DNA of 64,000 nt, taken from positions 62,001 through 126,000 of the forward strand of contig JAFIEV010000046.1 of NCBI GenBank assembly GCA_020832305.1, written 5' to 3'. The notes below the pieces were generated by a model. The model ran no database searches, was not told the DNA's origin, and was given only the letters and a program-made list of their open reading frames with translations. This DNA is from Cyclobacteriaceae bacterium. Lineage in GTDB: Bacteria; Bacteroidota; Bacteroidia; Cytophagales; Cyclobacteriaceae. Below, piece after piece: positions 1 to 7,477 of the stretch (its first letter is position 1; each line of letters opens with the position of its first letter). The position numbers were made by a program, and so were the translations under genes.

Positions 1-549
1 ACTAACACCGGCAAAGCCTTACAGCATTTTGAAAAAGTTTTTAAGGGATATGACTGCATTGTGGCGCCATCAGCCAGTTGCGTTTTGTATGTAAAAGAGC
101 ATCATGACAACCCGGGTAATGTACTTGAACTATCTGAATTTTTACTTAGGTATGTAGATTTGTCGACCCTGGAGCTTTCATATAAAGCAAGGGTAGGCAT
201 CCTTTCCAGCTGCCATGGATTGAGAGGGCTTGAGCTGGCCAAGCCTTCTGAGTTGGTGCTGGAGCGGGTTTCAACACTTAAGTCCATTCTTTCACATATT
301 CAACAACTTGAGCTCATTGAATTGGACCGACCAGATGATTGTTGTGGCTTTGGCGGCACCTTCAGTATCAAAGAACCGGAACTTTCGGTTAAAATGGGAT
401 GCGACAGACTCGATGATTTTGTCAAAAACAAGGCTGAAATCATTACAGGTACGGATGTCTCTTGTCTGATGCACCTCGATGGGATCATTCGCCATCAAAA
501 ATTGCCGCTTCAGGTTAAACATTTTGCAGAATTATTGAATCCGATATGA
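1..549 (+). CDS. lutA: LutA-type lactate utilisation Fe-S oxidoreductase subunit, 5' truncated
   Basis: C-terminal 182 residues of a cysteine-rich (CCG domain) Fe-S oxidoreductase. The reading frame is open from base 1, so the real start lies outside the window. Visible motifs are SSCHGLRG, then DDCCGFGGTFS, then a late cysteine in TGTDVSCLMH. This spacing is that of the second CCG repeat of LutA/GlpC-type proteins, which bind an Fe-S or heterodisulfide-type centre. The stop codon overlaps the lutB start as ATGA, and lutC follows with the same overlap, so the three are translationally coupled. In this family LutABC oxidises L-lactate to pyruvate at the cytoplasmic side of the membrane. The operon context makes LutA much more likely than a GlpC or GlcF homologue. 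Confidence 0.9.
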   Translation, partial: TNTGKALQHFEKVFKGYDCIVAPSASCVLYVKEHHDNPGNVLELSEFLLRYVDLSTLELSYKARVGILSSCHGLRGLELAKPSELVLERVSTLKSILSHIQQLELIELDRPDDCCGFGGTFSIKEPELSVKMGCDRLDDFVKNKAEIITGTDVSCLMHLDGIIRHQKLPLQVKHFAELLNPI

Positions 550-1892
550 AGGGACATCCACAGCAGTCAATAGAATTTTTAAAAAATGAAGGCCGGGTCA
601 ACTGGCATGACGAGACTTTGTGGTGGGTACGACAGCGTCGGGATAACGCTGCGCATGGTCTTACGGAGTGGGAACGTCTGCGTGAAAAAGCCTCGGAAAT
701 CAAGGATTATACCCTGAGCCACCTCGATGAATTATTGCTTAACTTCGAAGAAAAAGCCATACAAAATGGCATTAGGGTGCATTGGGCAGGCGATGCAAAG
801 GAACACAACCAGATAGTGCACCGCATACTGAAAGAAAAAAAGATAGACTTTGTGGTCAAAAGTAAGTCGATGCTCACCGAAGAATGCGGATTGAATCATT
901 TTCTCGAAGAGCAAGGGATTGAAGTAATTGATACAGATTTGGGAGAACGCATTGTTCAGTGGATGCAACAGAAGCCCAGTCACATCGTTTTGCCAGCCAT
1001 TCATTTAAAGAAAGGGGATATTGGTGCGGTCTTTACAGAAAAGCTGGGCCTGCCCCAAACCAATGATGCCCAGGTACTAACTGAGGCAGCGCGACAGGAT
1101 ATGCGGAAATACTTCGTCGCTTCAAAAGTGGCTTTAACGGGCGTTAATTTTGGCCTGGCAAAAGAAGGAGCTTTTGTGGTCTGTACCAACGAGGGAAACG
1201 CAGATATGGGCGTTCATATTGCCGATGTACACATTGCCAGTATGGGAATAGAAAAACTAATCCCAAAGCAAGAGCATCTTGGCGTTTTTCTTCGACTCCT
1301 GGCGCGATCCGCTACCGGTCAGCCCATTACTACCTATTCTTCGCATTTCAGGTCACCCTCGCCGGGGAAGGAAATCCACCTGATTCTCGTGGATAATGGC
1401 CGTTCAGCCATCCTTGGTAAGCCCGATTTCAGGTCTTCATTAAAATGCATACGTTGCGGTGCATGTATGAATACCTGTCCGGTTTTCAGAAAAACAGGGG
1501 GCCATAGCTATGAATCGGTAATTCCCGGTCCGATTGGCGCCATTTTATCGCCCCATAAAGACCCGGTGAGATACAAAAGCCTTCCTTTTGCCTCCTCCCT
1601 CTGTGGTTCGTGCACCGCGGTATGTCCGGTGAAAATTGACATCGACAAGCAGTTGTATTTGTGGCGGCAGGAATTGTCGAAAAAGGACAACATGGGTCGC
1701 GCCGCCCATTTTCTGGCGGGAGAGATCCTGGCCAGTCCATCGTGGTTTAACTTTGGAAGCCGGAGCTTTTATTTCTTCCATAAAAAATTCCCTGCTTTGG
1801 TCAATCGGCTGCTCAAGCCCTTTACCGGGAAAAGACCCTTGCCGGAGGCAGCCCCGCAAACATTCAGAGAATGGTATAAGAAAAACGCATGA
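546..1892 (+). CDS. lutB: LutB lactate utilisation iron-sulfur protein
   Basis: 448 residues, the usual LutB length. An N-terminal LUD domain (about residues 60-290) is followed by a ferredoxin-like module. CIRCGACMNTCPVF at about 303-316 and CGSCTAVCPVK at about 352-362 supply ligands for two 4Fe-4S clusters. A C-terminal tail carries the short LutB-type extension. The ATG at 546 overlaps the lutA stop by four bases, which fixes the start. The protein is expected to pass electrons from lactate oxidation through its clusters within the LutABC complex. No regulator gene for the operon is visible, and the promoter lies upstream of the window. Confidence 0.95.
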   Translation: MKGHPQQSIEFLKNEGRVNWHDETLWWVRQRRDNAAHGLTEWERLREKASEIKDYTLSHLDELLLNFEEKAIQNGIRVHWAGDAKEHNQIVHRILKEKKIDFVVKSKSMLTEECGLNHFLEEQGIEVIDTDLGERIVQWMQQKPSHIVLPAIHLKKGDIGAVFTEKLGLPQTNDAQVLTEAARQDMRKYFVASKVALTGVNFGLAKEGAFVVCTNEGNADMGVHIADVHIASMGIEKLIPKQEHLGVFLRLLARSATGQPITTYSSHFRSPSPGKEIHLILVDNGRSAILGKPDFRSSLKCIRCGACMNTCPVFRKTGGHSYESVIPGPIGAILSPHKDPVRYKSLPFASSLCGSCTAVCPVKIDIDKQLYLWRQELSKKDNMGRAAHFLAGEILASPSWFNFGSRSFYFFHKKFPALVNRLLKPFTGKRPLPEAAPQTFREWYKKNA

Positions 1893-2470
1893 ACAGCAGA
1901 AAAGAAATATTATCCAGAATTCAGAAAAATAAACCGGAAGCCAAAGCTATGCCTGTCGGATTTACGGGTATGAGCTCCTATACCTTCAATGATTTTTTGC
2001 AAATGCTTGAAAAGGTGGGAGGGCGTTCTGTGAAATTACATGAAATCGGAGATCTCAGAACATGGCTCAGGCAGGAATTTGGGAAGGAGGATCTTGTAGT
2101 CTATTCAGAATGGGGAGGATACAGCGGCAACCATAGCCTGGTTGATCCGGTTAATGTCGATCAGATGCAGCATATAGATATTGCCATTCTCGAAGGGGAA
2201 TTTGCTGTAGCAGAAAACGGTGCTATCTGGGTGGAGAAATTCAGGCACAGGGCCATTCCATTTATTACCCAGCATTTGCTCCTGGTGATATCCCAGAAAG
2301 CAATGGTTTCGACCATGCATGAGGCCTATGAACTTTTAAAAAGCTGGAAGGCCCCTGGTTTTGGTGTCTTTATATCTGGCCCTTCCAAAACGGCTGATAT
2401 TGAACAGTCACTGGTTTATGGCGCACATGGCCCCAGAAGCCTCACCATAGTTTTTCTTGACAACTTATGA
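1889..2470 (+). CDS. lutC: LutC lactate utilisation protein (LUD domain)
   Basis: 193 residues forming one LUD domain, the third subunit of the LutABC lactate oxidation system. The start overlaps the lutB stop as ATGA (1889-1892). Conserved LUD segments are seen around VAENGAIWVE and SGPSKTADIEQSLVYGAHGP; the latter is the typical C-terminal GPS-T-ADIE motif of LutC. It shares its domain with the N-terminal part of LutB but lacks cysteine clusters. Last gene of the operon; a 17-bp inverted repeat lies about 210 bases downstream. Confidence 0.93.
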   Translation: MNSRKEILSRIQKNKPEAKAMPVGFTGMSSYTFNDFLQMLEKVGGRSVKLHEIGDLRTWLRQEFGKEDLVVYSEWGGYSGNHSLVDPVNVDQMQHIDIAILEGEFAVAENGAIWVEKFRHRAIPFITQHLLLVISQKAMVSTMHEAYELLKSWKAPGFGVFISGPSKTADIEQSLVYGAHGPRSLTIVFLDNL

Positions 2471-2754
2471 ATGAATAAATTTGGATCTGTAAGGCTCTAT
2501 GAGCATTGGCCCCAAGTTCGAAGCTAAGCGGGCAAACGTAATGTAAAACCATCAAATTCACCTCAATCTAGCCCTGGGATAATTACGAAAATGCAGGATT
2601 GGGGTGGTCTGAGGTTAATACCAAAGGCAACAAGAATCCTAACATGCCACAACAGGTATTTATCTGAATCCTGGTGATTAAATACCAGATAATCAATGAT
2701 TTGAAAATTCATTGATTATCTGGTAGAAATATCTGATTTTGAAATAGAATCTGT
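2471..2754. other. Intergenic region between convergent genes
   Basis: About 284 bases between the lutC stop and the stop of the reverse-strand GlcG-like gene. I see no coding potential or RNA gene. The only structure is the long inverted repeat at 2683-2725, listed separately. Confidence 0.6.
2683..2725. terminator. 17-bp perfect inverted repeat, probable bidirectional terminator
   Basis: TACCAGATAATCAATGA at 2683-2699 is perfectly complementary to the sequence at 2709-2725, leaving a 9-base loop. It sits between two convergent genes and would form the same hairpin in both transcripts. It is AT-rich with no clear T tract on either side, so factor-independent termination is not certain. An operator or mRNA-stabilising hairpin is possible. 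Confidence 0.5.
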
Positions 2755-3216
2755 CTATTTCCCCAGACCCTTTACCCCGGCCTCGGCAATTATACCATCC
2801 TGGGCTGAGGTAACACCTGAAATTCCGATGGATCCAACAATTACTCCGTTTATAAATATGGGCAGTCCGCCTTCTACAGCACATACACCCGGCAGTGTGG
2901 TAAGATGAACATTCCCTTGCTTCACCATATCTTCAAAAACTTTTGTTGGCCTTTTAAAAAATACAGCAGTTCTGGCTTTGGCCTGGGCAACTTCTACACT
3001 TCCGGTTTGCACACCATCCATTTTCTGCAGACTGATCAAGTGCCCGCCATCATCCAGTATGGCAATCACCACATTCCAGTTTTCCTGTTTTGCTTTGGCC
3101 TCGGCCGCCGCAGAAATCTTCAGTGCATCTGCCAGGGTTAATTGTGGTTTTGTCGCAGTTTGAGTGTAGGAAACCAAAGGATAGAGCAGAAACAGTGTAA
3201 TTATGATTTTTTTCAT
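2755..3216 (-). CDS. Secreted GlcG/HbpS-like (DUF336) protein
   Basis: 153 residues. I chose the ATG at 3216 because it opens directly into a signal peptide (MKKIIITLFLLYPLVSYTQ); the longer open frame to 3381 adds 55 residues with no domain character. The mature part is one GlcG/HbpS-like domain. The motifs LTLADALKISAAAEAKA, VVIAILDDGGHLISLQKMDG and GLPIFINGVIVGSIGISG, with a final alanine-rich helix, are typical. Relatives include the extracellular haem-binding HbpS and the GlcG protein of glycolate operons; their biochemical role is poorly defined. It is likely periplasmic. It is transcribed divergently from the sulfatase at 3474, with about 257 bases between the two starts. Confidence 0.85.
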   Translation of the reverse strand: MKKIIITLFLLYPLVSYTQTATKPQLTLADALKISAAAEAKAKQENWNVVIAILDDGGHLISLQKMDGVQTGSVEVAQAKARTAVFFKRPTKVFEDMVKQGNVHLTTLPGVCAVEGGLPIFINGVIVGSIGISGVTSAQDGIIAEAGVKGLGK

Positions 3217-3473
3217 GGTAATTTTTTTAAATGCTGATATTGATGATCCAAAATAATGGTTTTTTATTGATTTGAAAAGTAAGGGGCCAAATATCCTTTG
3301 CAATGGAAGTTTATCAAGGGTTTTAAATAGGACAACATGGCCTTTTTGAAGTATTAAATTTAACAGATGGTGTTCTTGCAAATAAAAGCTTTCTGAACAG
3401 GCGATCGCGCTGCAAAGTCAAATTATCATCCAATGTGGTATTTATTCACCTTTTGACCATCCGATATTATATC

Positions 3474-4859
3474 ATGAAATCTGATTTTATTCTTGTTTCT
3501 ATTCTATTTTTTTCAACTACCTTTTTGCAACCGGTAGTGGCACAGTCTGATAAATTGCCGAATATCATATTTATCATGGCAGATGATTTGGGTTATGGGG
3601 ATTTAGGGGTTTATGGTCAGAAGCTGATACAAACTCCGGCCATTGATGCTTTGGCTAATGAGGGGATTCGGTTTACGCAAGCCTATGCTGGTGGACCGGT
3701 ATGCACACCTTCAAGGTCTGTATTAATGACAGGTTTACACAATGGCCATACCCCCGCAAGAGATAATGTCCCTCACTATCACACCTACCTTCAGAAAGAT
3801 GATGTTACCTTTCCGGAAATATTAAAATCAGCAGGATATCGCACAGCCGGAGTTGGAAAGTGGTCCCTGGGCGATGCTGGTACCGAAGGAAGTGCACTGA
3901 ACAAAGGTTTCGATTCATGGACAGGCTATTTAAATCAGGATCATGCTCATTATTACTATCCCGAATACATGGATTTAGACCATGGTATACTGGAGCTGCC
4001 CAATAATTCGCTGCTTCGTTCTCATTACAGTCATGATATTTTAACCAATGCGGCATTAAAATTCATAAGAGAATCGCGCAATAAGCCTTTCTTTTTATAT
4101 GCTGCTTACACCGTGCCCCATTTTTCTCCCATAGCAGAAGACGAAAACAGATTCACGGTGCCTGATCTCAGCATTTATTCAGATAAAAACTGGCCTTTAC
4201 ATGCTAAAAAATATGCTTCTATGATCGACCGGCTTGACAGGGATATCGGAAGAATCTTAAGCCTCCTTGATGAGTTAAACCTTTCAGATAATACACTTAT
4301 CATTTTTACCAGTGACAATGGAGGGCATAGTACAACCTGGGCTGAATTCAATACTTCAGGGCCGCTAAGGGGGCACAAAGGGGAATTGACGGAAGGGGGA
4401 ATCAGGGTTCCCTTTATTGCAAAATGGCCCAACAAAATACCTTCAGGAATTATCAGTGAAGAGATGGTAGGATTTCAGGATATCATGCCTACTTTTGCTG
4501 AAATGGTTGGGAAAAAATGCCCTGATGATATAGATGGAATATCTGTTTTAGAGGCATTGAAGGGAAATAAACTTAAAAAGCCACATCCATTCCTGTATTG
4601 GGATTACGGCCATTGCCGCGATGTGTACAGTCAGGCACTGAGGTATGGTAAGTGGAAAGGGATTCGCAACGGATTACACAGTGCACTGGAATTATATAAC
4701 CTTGAAAATGATTTAGGTGAGCAGCAAAATGTAGCACATTTATTTCCGAAAATGGTAGAGGAAATTGAAAAAATTATGAGCAATTGCGTTTTGCCCAGCG
4801 ATAAATATACTATTGGAGAAATATATACCGGAAAACCCATCTGGAAAAAAACCTGGTGA
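3474..4859 (+). CDS. Secreted sulfatase, S1 family (canonical CTPSR)
   Basis: 461 residues from the ATG at 3474, which opens a signal peptide ending near VVAQ; the frame upstream to 3435 looks non-coding. Family S1 features run in order. NIIFIMADDLGYGDLG holds the first metal-binding aspartates (about residues 36-37). C77-T-P-S-R81 is the formylglycine maturation motif. A histidine-rich core (HYYYPEYMD, VPHFSP) follows, then the second metal site FTSDNGGH, and LRGHKGELTEGGIRVPFIAKWP. Such enzymes hydrolyse sulfate esters of glycans in the periplasm or at the surface. The substrate cannot be assigned. A DUF1080 lipoprotein follows after 73 bases, probably co-transcribed. Confidence 0.93.
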   Translation: MKSDFILVSILFFSTTFLQPVVAQSDKLPNIIFIMADDLGYGDLGVYGQKLIQTPAIDALANEGIRFTQAYAGGPVCTPSRSVLMTGLHNGHTPARDNVPHYHTYLQKDDVTFPEILKSAGYRTAGVGKWSLGDAGTEGSALNKGFDSWTGYLNQDHAHYYYPEYMDLDHGILELPNNSLLRSHYSHDILTNAALKFIRESRNKPFFLYAAYTVPHFSPIAEDENRFTVPDLSIYSDKNWPLHAKKYASMIDRLDRDIGRILSLLDELNLSDNTLIIFTSDNGGHSTTWAEFNTSGPLRGHKGELTEGGIRVPFIAKWPNKIPSGIISEEMVGFQDIMPTFAEMVGKKCPDDIDGISVLEALKGNKLKKPHPFLYWDYGHCRDVYSQALRYGKWKGIRNGLHSALELYNLENDLGEQQNVAHLFPKMVEEIEKIMSNCVLPSDKYTIGEIYTGKPIWKKTW

Positions 4860-4932
4860 TTTCTGGCCGCAAACACTGTTTGTCTTTTGGGATGCATTAA
4901 TTTGTTGAAGGAATAATCAAAATTGTAAAAAT

Positions 4933-5658
4933 ATGAATATGAGTAAATTTGTACTTTCTGGTCTTTTTGTATTTGCGATGATTTTATTGATCGCATGTGA
5001 TGGAAAGAAAAAAGATCAGCCAGCAGCCATCCAGGTTTCCGATGAATGGGAAGTTCTGTTTGATGGAACCGGTGTTGAAAAGTGGAGGGGTAAAAATTTA
5101 ATGGATTTTCCCGACAGTGGCTGGGTAGTGGAAGATGGTTTGCTGTTTCTAACCGCAAGGGGAGGGGATATAGTTACCAGGGAAAAGTACGGTGATTTTG
5201 AACTGGTTTTTGAATTTAACCTTACTGAAAAGGCCAACAGTGGCGTCAAGTATTTTGTAGATACCATCATCAATCCTGAGAAAGACTGGATACAAATCAA
5301 TGGACCGGAGTACCAGATTATTGATGACTACAACCACCCCGAGATCAAAGATGATCCAAACGGACTGAGCTCTACTGCCTCTGCCTATTTATTGTACGCT
5401 CCGGAGAACAAACAGCTTAAGCCTGTCGGTGAATGGAATACAGGTAGAATCTTTGCCAAAGACGGCGTGGTGGAGCATTGGCTTAATGGCGTTAAGGTGG
5501 TTGAATATGTACGGGGCTCAGACGATTTCGAAAGAAGAAAAGCCGAAACCAAATTCAAGGACGACCGCAATTACGGCATTGTGGAGAGTGGACATATCCT
5601 ACTTACCGACCATCATGATCTGGTGTATTTCAGAAATATTAAAATCAAAAGATTGTAA
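4933..5658 (+). CDS. DUF1080 (3-keto-disaccharide hydrolase-like) lipoprotein
   Basis: 241 residues. The N-terminal signal ends in a lipobox (LLIACDG, Cys about 23), so it is a lipoprotein. The rest is one DUF1080 domain with a jelly-roll fold: EWEVLFDGTGVEKWRG, then WVVEDGLLFLT, FELVFEFNLTEKANSGVKYFV, GPEYQIIDD and VEHWLNGVKVVEY. Some family members hydrolyse 3-keto-glycosides or act like concanavalin-type glycan enzymes. Its place after a sulfatase suggests a role in glycan breakdown. An alternative start two codons downstream (MSKF) would not alter the product materially. Confidence 0.9.
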   Translation: MNMSKFVLSGLFVFAMILLIACDGKKKDQPAAIQVSDEWEVLFDGTGVEKWRGKNLMDFPDSGWVVEDGLLFLTARGGDIVTREKYGDFELVFEFNLTEKANSGVKYFVDTIINPEKDWIQINGPEYQIIDDYNHPEIKDDPNGLSSTASAYLLYAPENKQLKPVGEWNTGRIFAKDGVVEHWLNGVKVVEYVRGSDDFERRKAETKFKDDRNYGIVESGHILLTDHHDLVYFRNIKIKRL

Positions 5659-5843
5659 AGTCTGATCCTTCTGATATTGTCGATACATATCTGGTTAACA
5701 AACCAACAATGTGTTCATATATACTTTACAAAATCGGAATATTCAGTCTTTTTGTAAAGTATGATTTACAAAAATTCAATTTCCTGGTTTGAGCTCTTAT
5801 GTATATATTTCGATAGGGGTAGAGAAATGAAATCATAACTCAT
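5659..5843. other. Intergenic region carrying the left three-half-site element
   Basis: 185 bases between the DUF1080 gene and fic. It is AT-rich and holds the element at 5724-5772. No small gene or terminator with a T tract is seen. Confidence 0.5.
5724..5772. promoter_or_regulatory. Three-half-site palindromic element, copy 1
   Basis: CTTTACAAAA (5724-5733), 16 bases, then its exact complement TTTTGTAAAG (5750-5759), overlapping a second palindrome TTTGTAAA-N6-TTTACAAA (5751-5772). The same geometry, half-sites and inner spacer (GTATGA) recur at 8700-8748 in the same orientation. The repeated symmetric half-sites look like an operator for a dimeric protein, or like a mobile-element boundary. 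It ends 71 bases before the Fic start codon. Confidence 0.6.
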
Positions 5844-6629
5844 ATGAACTTATCACTTATAAAGTCTGATTTGCTTGCCGCCTATTTGGAACAAGTGCCA
5901 AAAGGTTTGGCAGAAGCATTTGATGCTTTGCATGATGCCGAGATTTCAACCGATACCTTTAGTTTTTACACTTCTGTATCAGCCATGGCATCGAGCAAAA
6001 TTGAGGGTGAACAAATGGAAATTGACAGCTATATAAAATACAAAATGCTGAACATTGAGTATTTGCAAGACTTGGTAGAAAAACCAAACGACTTATATAA
6101 TGCCTATTTATTTGCCCAAAAAAATGAACTCACAGAAAAAAACTTTTTAGAATCCCATAAACTGTTGTCAGCGCATCTTTTAGAAATTAAAAAAAGAGGC
6201 GCCTGCAGAACAGGTAATATGGTGGTAATGGAACATAAAACATTCCGCATACAATACGAAGCTGCAATGTGGACTGAAGTAAAAGCTTTATTTGGCAAGC
6301 TTTGGAAAGATATTGAGCAACTGAAAAAAGAGAAATTGAGCATTGAGGAAACATTCTTTTTTGCATCTTTCATTCATATTGTTTTTGTAAACATTCACCC
6401 ATTTGAAGACGGAAATGGAAGGGCAGGAAGGTTATTGGAAAAATGGTTCCTTGCACAAAAACTGGGAGAAAAAGCGTGGTTTGTGCAAAGTGAATTAAAC
6501 TACTACAAAAACGTAAATGAATATTACAGAAACCTGAACAGACTTGGAATGTTTTACGAACAGTTGAATTATGCAGAAGCAATGCCGTTTCTGTTAATGC
6601 TTCCAAAATCAATTATGAGTGATGAATGA
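5844..6629 (+). CDS. Fic domain protein (putative AMPylase)
   Basis: 261 residues. The catalytic Fic motif HPFEDGNGRAGR is complete at 185-196, with the active histidine at 185. An N-terminal inhibitory helix motif of the S/T-x-x-x-E-G type is visible as SSKIEG at 50-55, which makes this a class II Fic protein that regulates itself. Members transfer AMP (or another nucleotide phosphate) to hydroxyl side chains of target proteins. No antitoxin gene flanks it, in keeping with the built-in inhibitory helix. It lacks the C-terminal winged-helix domain found in many longer Fic proteins. Base composition is more AT-rich than the neighbouring metabolic genes, and the surroundings hold gene remnants, which suggests transfer. 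Confidence 0.92.
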   Translation: MNLSLIKSDLLAAYLEQVPKGLAEAFDALHDAEISTDTFSFYTSVSAMASSKIEGEQMEIDSYIKYKMLNIEYLQDLVEKPNDLYNAYLFAQKNELTEKNFLESHKLLSAHLLEIKKRGACRTGNMVVMEHKTFRIQYEAAMWTEVKALFGKLWKDIEQLKKEKLSIEETFFFASFIHIVFVNIHPFEDGNGRAGRLLEKWFLAQKLGEKAWFVQSELNYYKNVNEYYRNLNRLGMFYEQLNYAEAMPFLLMLPKSIMSDE

Positions 6630-6676
6630 AGCTCGGCAGACTTTGTTCACAAACTTTCCACCTTTCAAAAAGAATG

Positions 6677-6753
6677 TGATGAAACACCCATGAGAAAAGT
6701 CTTATCACACAAGGGAATGCCCCGAATGCTTTCGGGGAATGGGTGTTCCATCA
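6677..6753. repeat. Nested inverted repeat
   Basis: Outer arms TGATGAAACACCCAT (6677-6691) and its complement at 6739-6753 match at 14 of 15 positions. An inner hairpin CCCCGAA-TGCT-TTCGGGG (6720-6737) lies at the right side of the enclosed segment. The asymmetric layout resembles small palindromic mobile repeats or subterminal hairpins, but I cannot assign a family. It lies between fic and the S23-type remnant. Confidence 0.5.
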
Positions 6754-6776
6754 GTCCTCTAAAAAACAAATTATAA

Positions 6777-6922
6777 TCTGATGAAACCTTGTATTGGCTG
6801 GAGTTGCTAAATGAAACCGGATATGTCAAATAGGAGGAATTTAGAAGTATGCACCAGATGCTACAGAGCTCTTAAAAATCATCCGCAGCATCATTCTAAC
6901 AACAAAGCAAAAAAACTCATAA
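6777..6922 (+). pseudogene. Remnant of a four-helix-bundle (S23/IVP-type, TIGR02436) protein gene
   Basis: The segment starting at 6777 translates to SDETLYWLELLNETGY and then meets a stop. From 6848 a second frame reads PDATELLKIIRSIILTT and ends at a stop at 6920-6922. These two pieces are the consecutive C-terminal parts of the four-helix-bundle family related to proteins encoded in 23S rRNA intervening sequences. The N-terminal half, with its conserved arginine-serine-glycine-containing helices, is missing. The gene is therefore broken by an N-terminal deletion, a stop and at least one frameshift. Confidence 0.75.
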
Positions 6923-7222
6923 TTCATAATTCATAATTTATAACTCGAATTGACACCAACCTGATCGAATAATAGAAGGATAACTGGTTTACCAGGTAGG
7001 GACATTAGGTTATTGACTGCTGCATATTAAAGCCAAAAAGACTTGCTTAACAAGCTCAAAAGCTGCACTTATGCTTAAGTTTTGAAAAAGTTTCTCCTGA
7101 AAAATAATACATGACGCCAAGGCGATCAAAGATGTTTTTTGGGCTGATTTTAAACTTTAGAAAAAAATATTCGTATAATTGTGATGCAGGAGTGTAGTGC
7201 GAAAGTGCCACTCTCGCCCTCG
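6923..7222. other. Gene-free AT-rich stretch
   Basis: Begins with tandem ATTCATAATT-like repeats (about 6919-6946). No start-to-stop frame with family resemblance and no RNA gene is seen. Short stretches may be decayed sequence from the same island. Confidence 0.4.
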
Positions 7223-7398
7223 CAAATGGCAGTCTTTTAAAGCTGCCGTTTGTGTTTTTGGTCAGTTCCCCGGTTTCGGGGTCCGGATCCCCAGGGGGTA
7301 AAGTAATTTACCCCTTTGCAAGGATTATGGCGGATCTGGTACACCACCGATCCTCCCCCCAGGAAGTCGTTGATTTTTCATCGACTTCTTTGTTTTTA
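7223..7398 (+). other. Hairpin-rich noncoding segment
   Basis: Four hairpins lie in 176 bases. 7223-7252 has a 10-bp stem CAAATGGCAG with one wobble pair. 7268-7281 is CCCCG-GTTT-CGGGG. 7295-7314 is a perfect 8-bp stem GGGGTAAA with a GTAA loop. 7363-7388 has a 7-bp stem GAAGTCG extended by three more pairs and is followed by a T-rich run, like a terminator. Either a structured RNA that ends in a terminator, or a remnant of a repeated element. A 61-codon frame crosses it (7252-7437), but the stems argue against coding. Confidence 0.4.
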
Positions 7399-7477
7399 CA
7401 AAAAACGAACTCAGGCGAGGGGAAGAATTTTGGATGAAGGTCCTTTTTGATCATTCATCCTTCAGGGTTTACTAAGT

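Noticed and set aside
2755-3381. 208-residue version of the GlcG-like protein
   Set aside because: The additional 55 N-terminal residues precede a perfect signal peptide that starts at 3216.
7252-7437. 61-codon forward frame in the accessory island
   Set aside because: It runs through several strong hairpins, has proline/serine/glycine-rich low-quality sequence and no recognisable domain; the DNA structure explains the region better.
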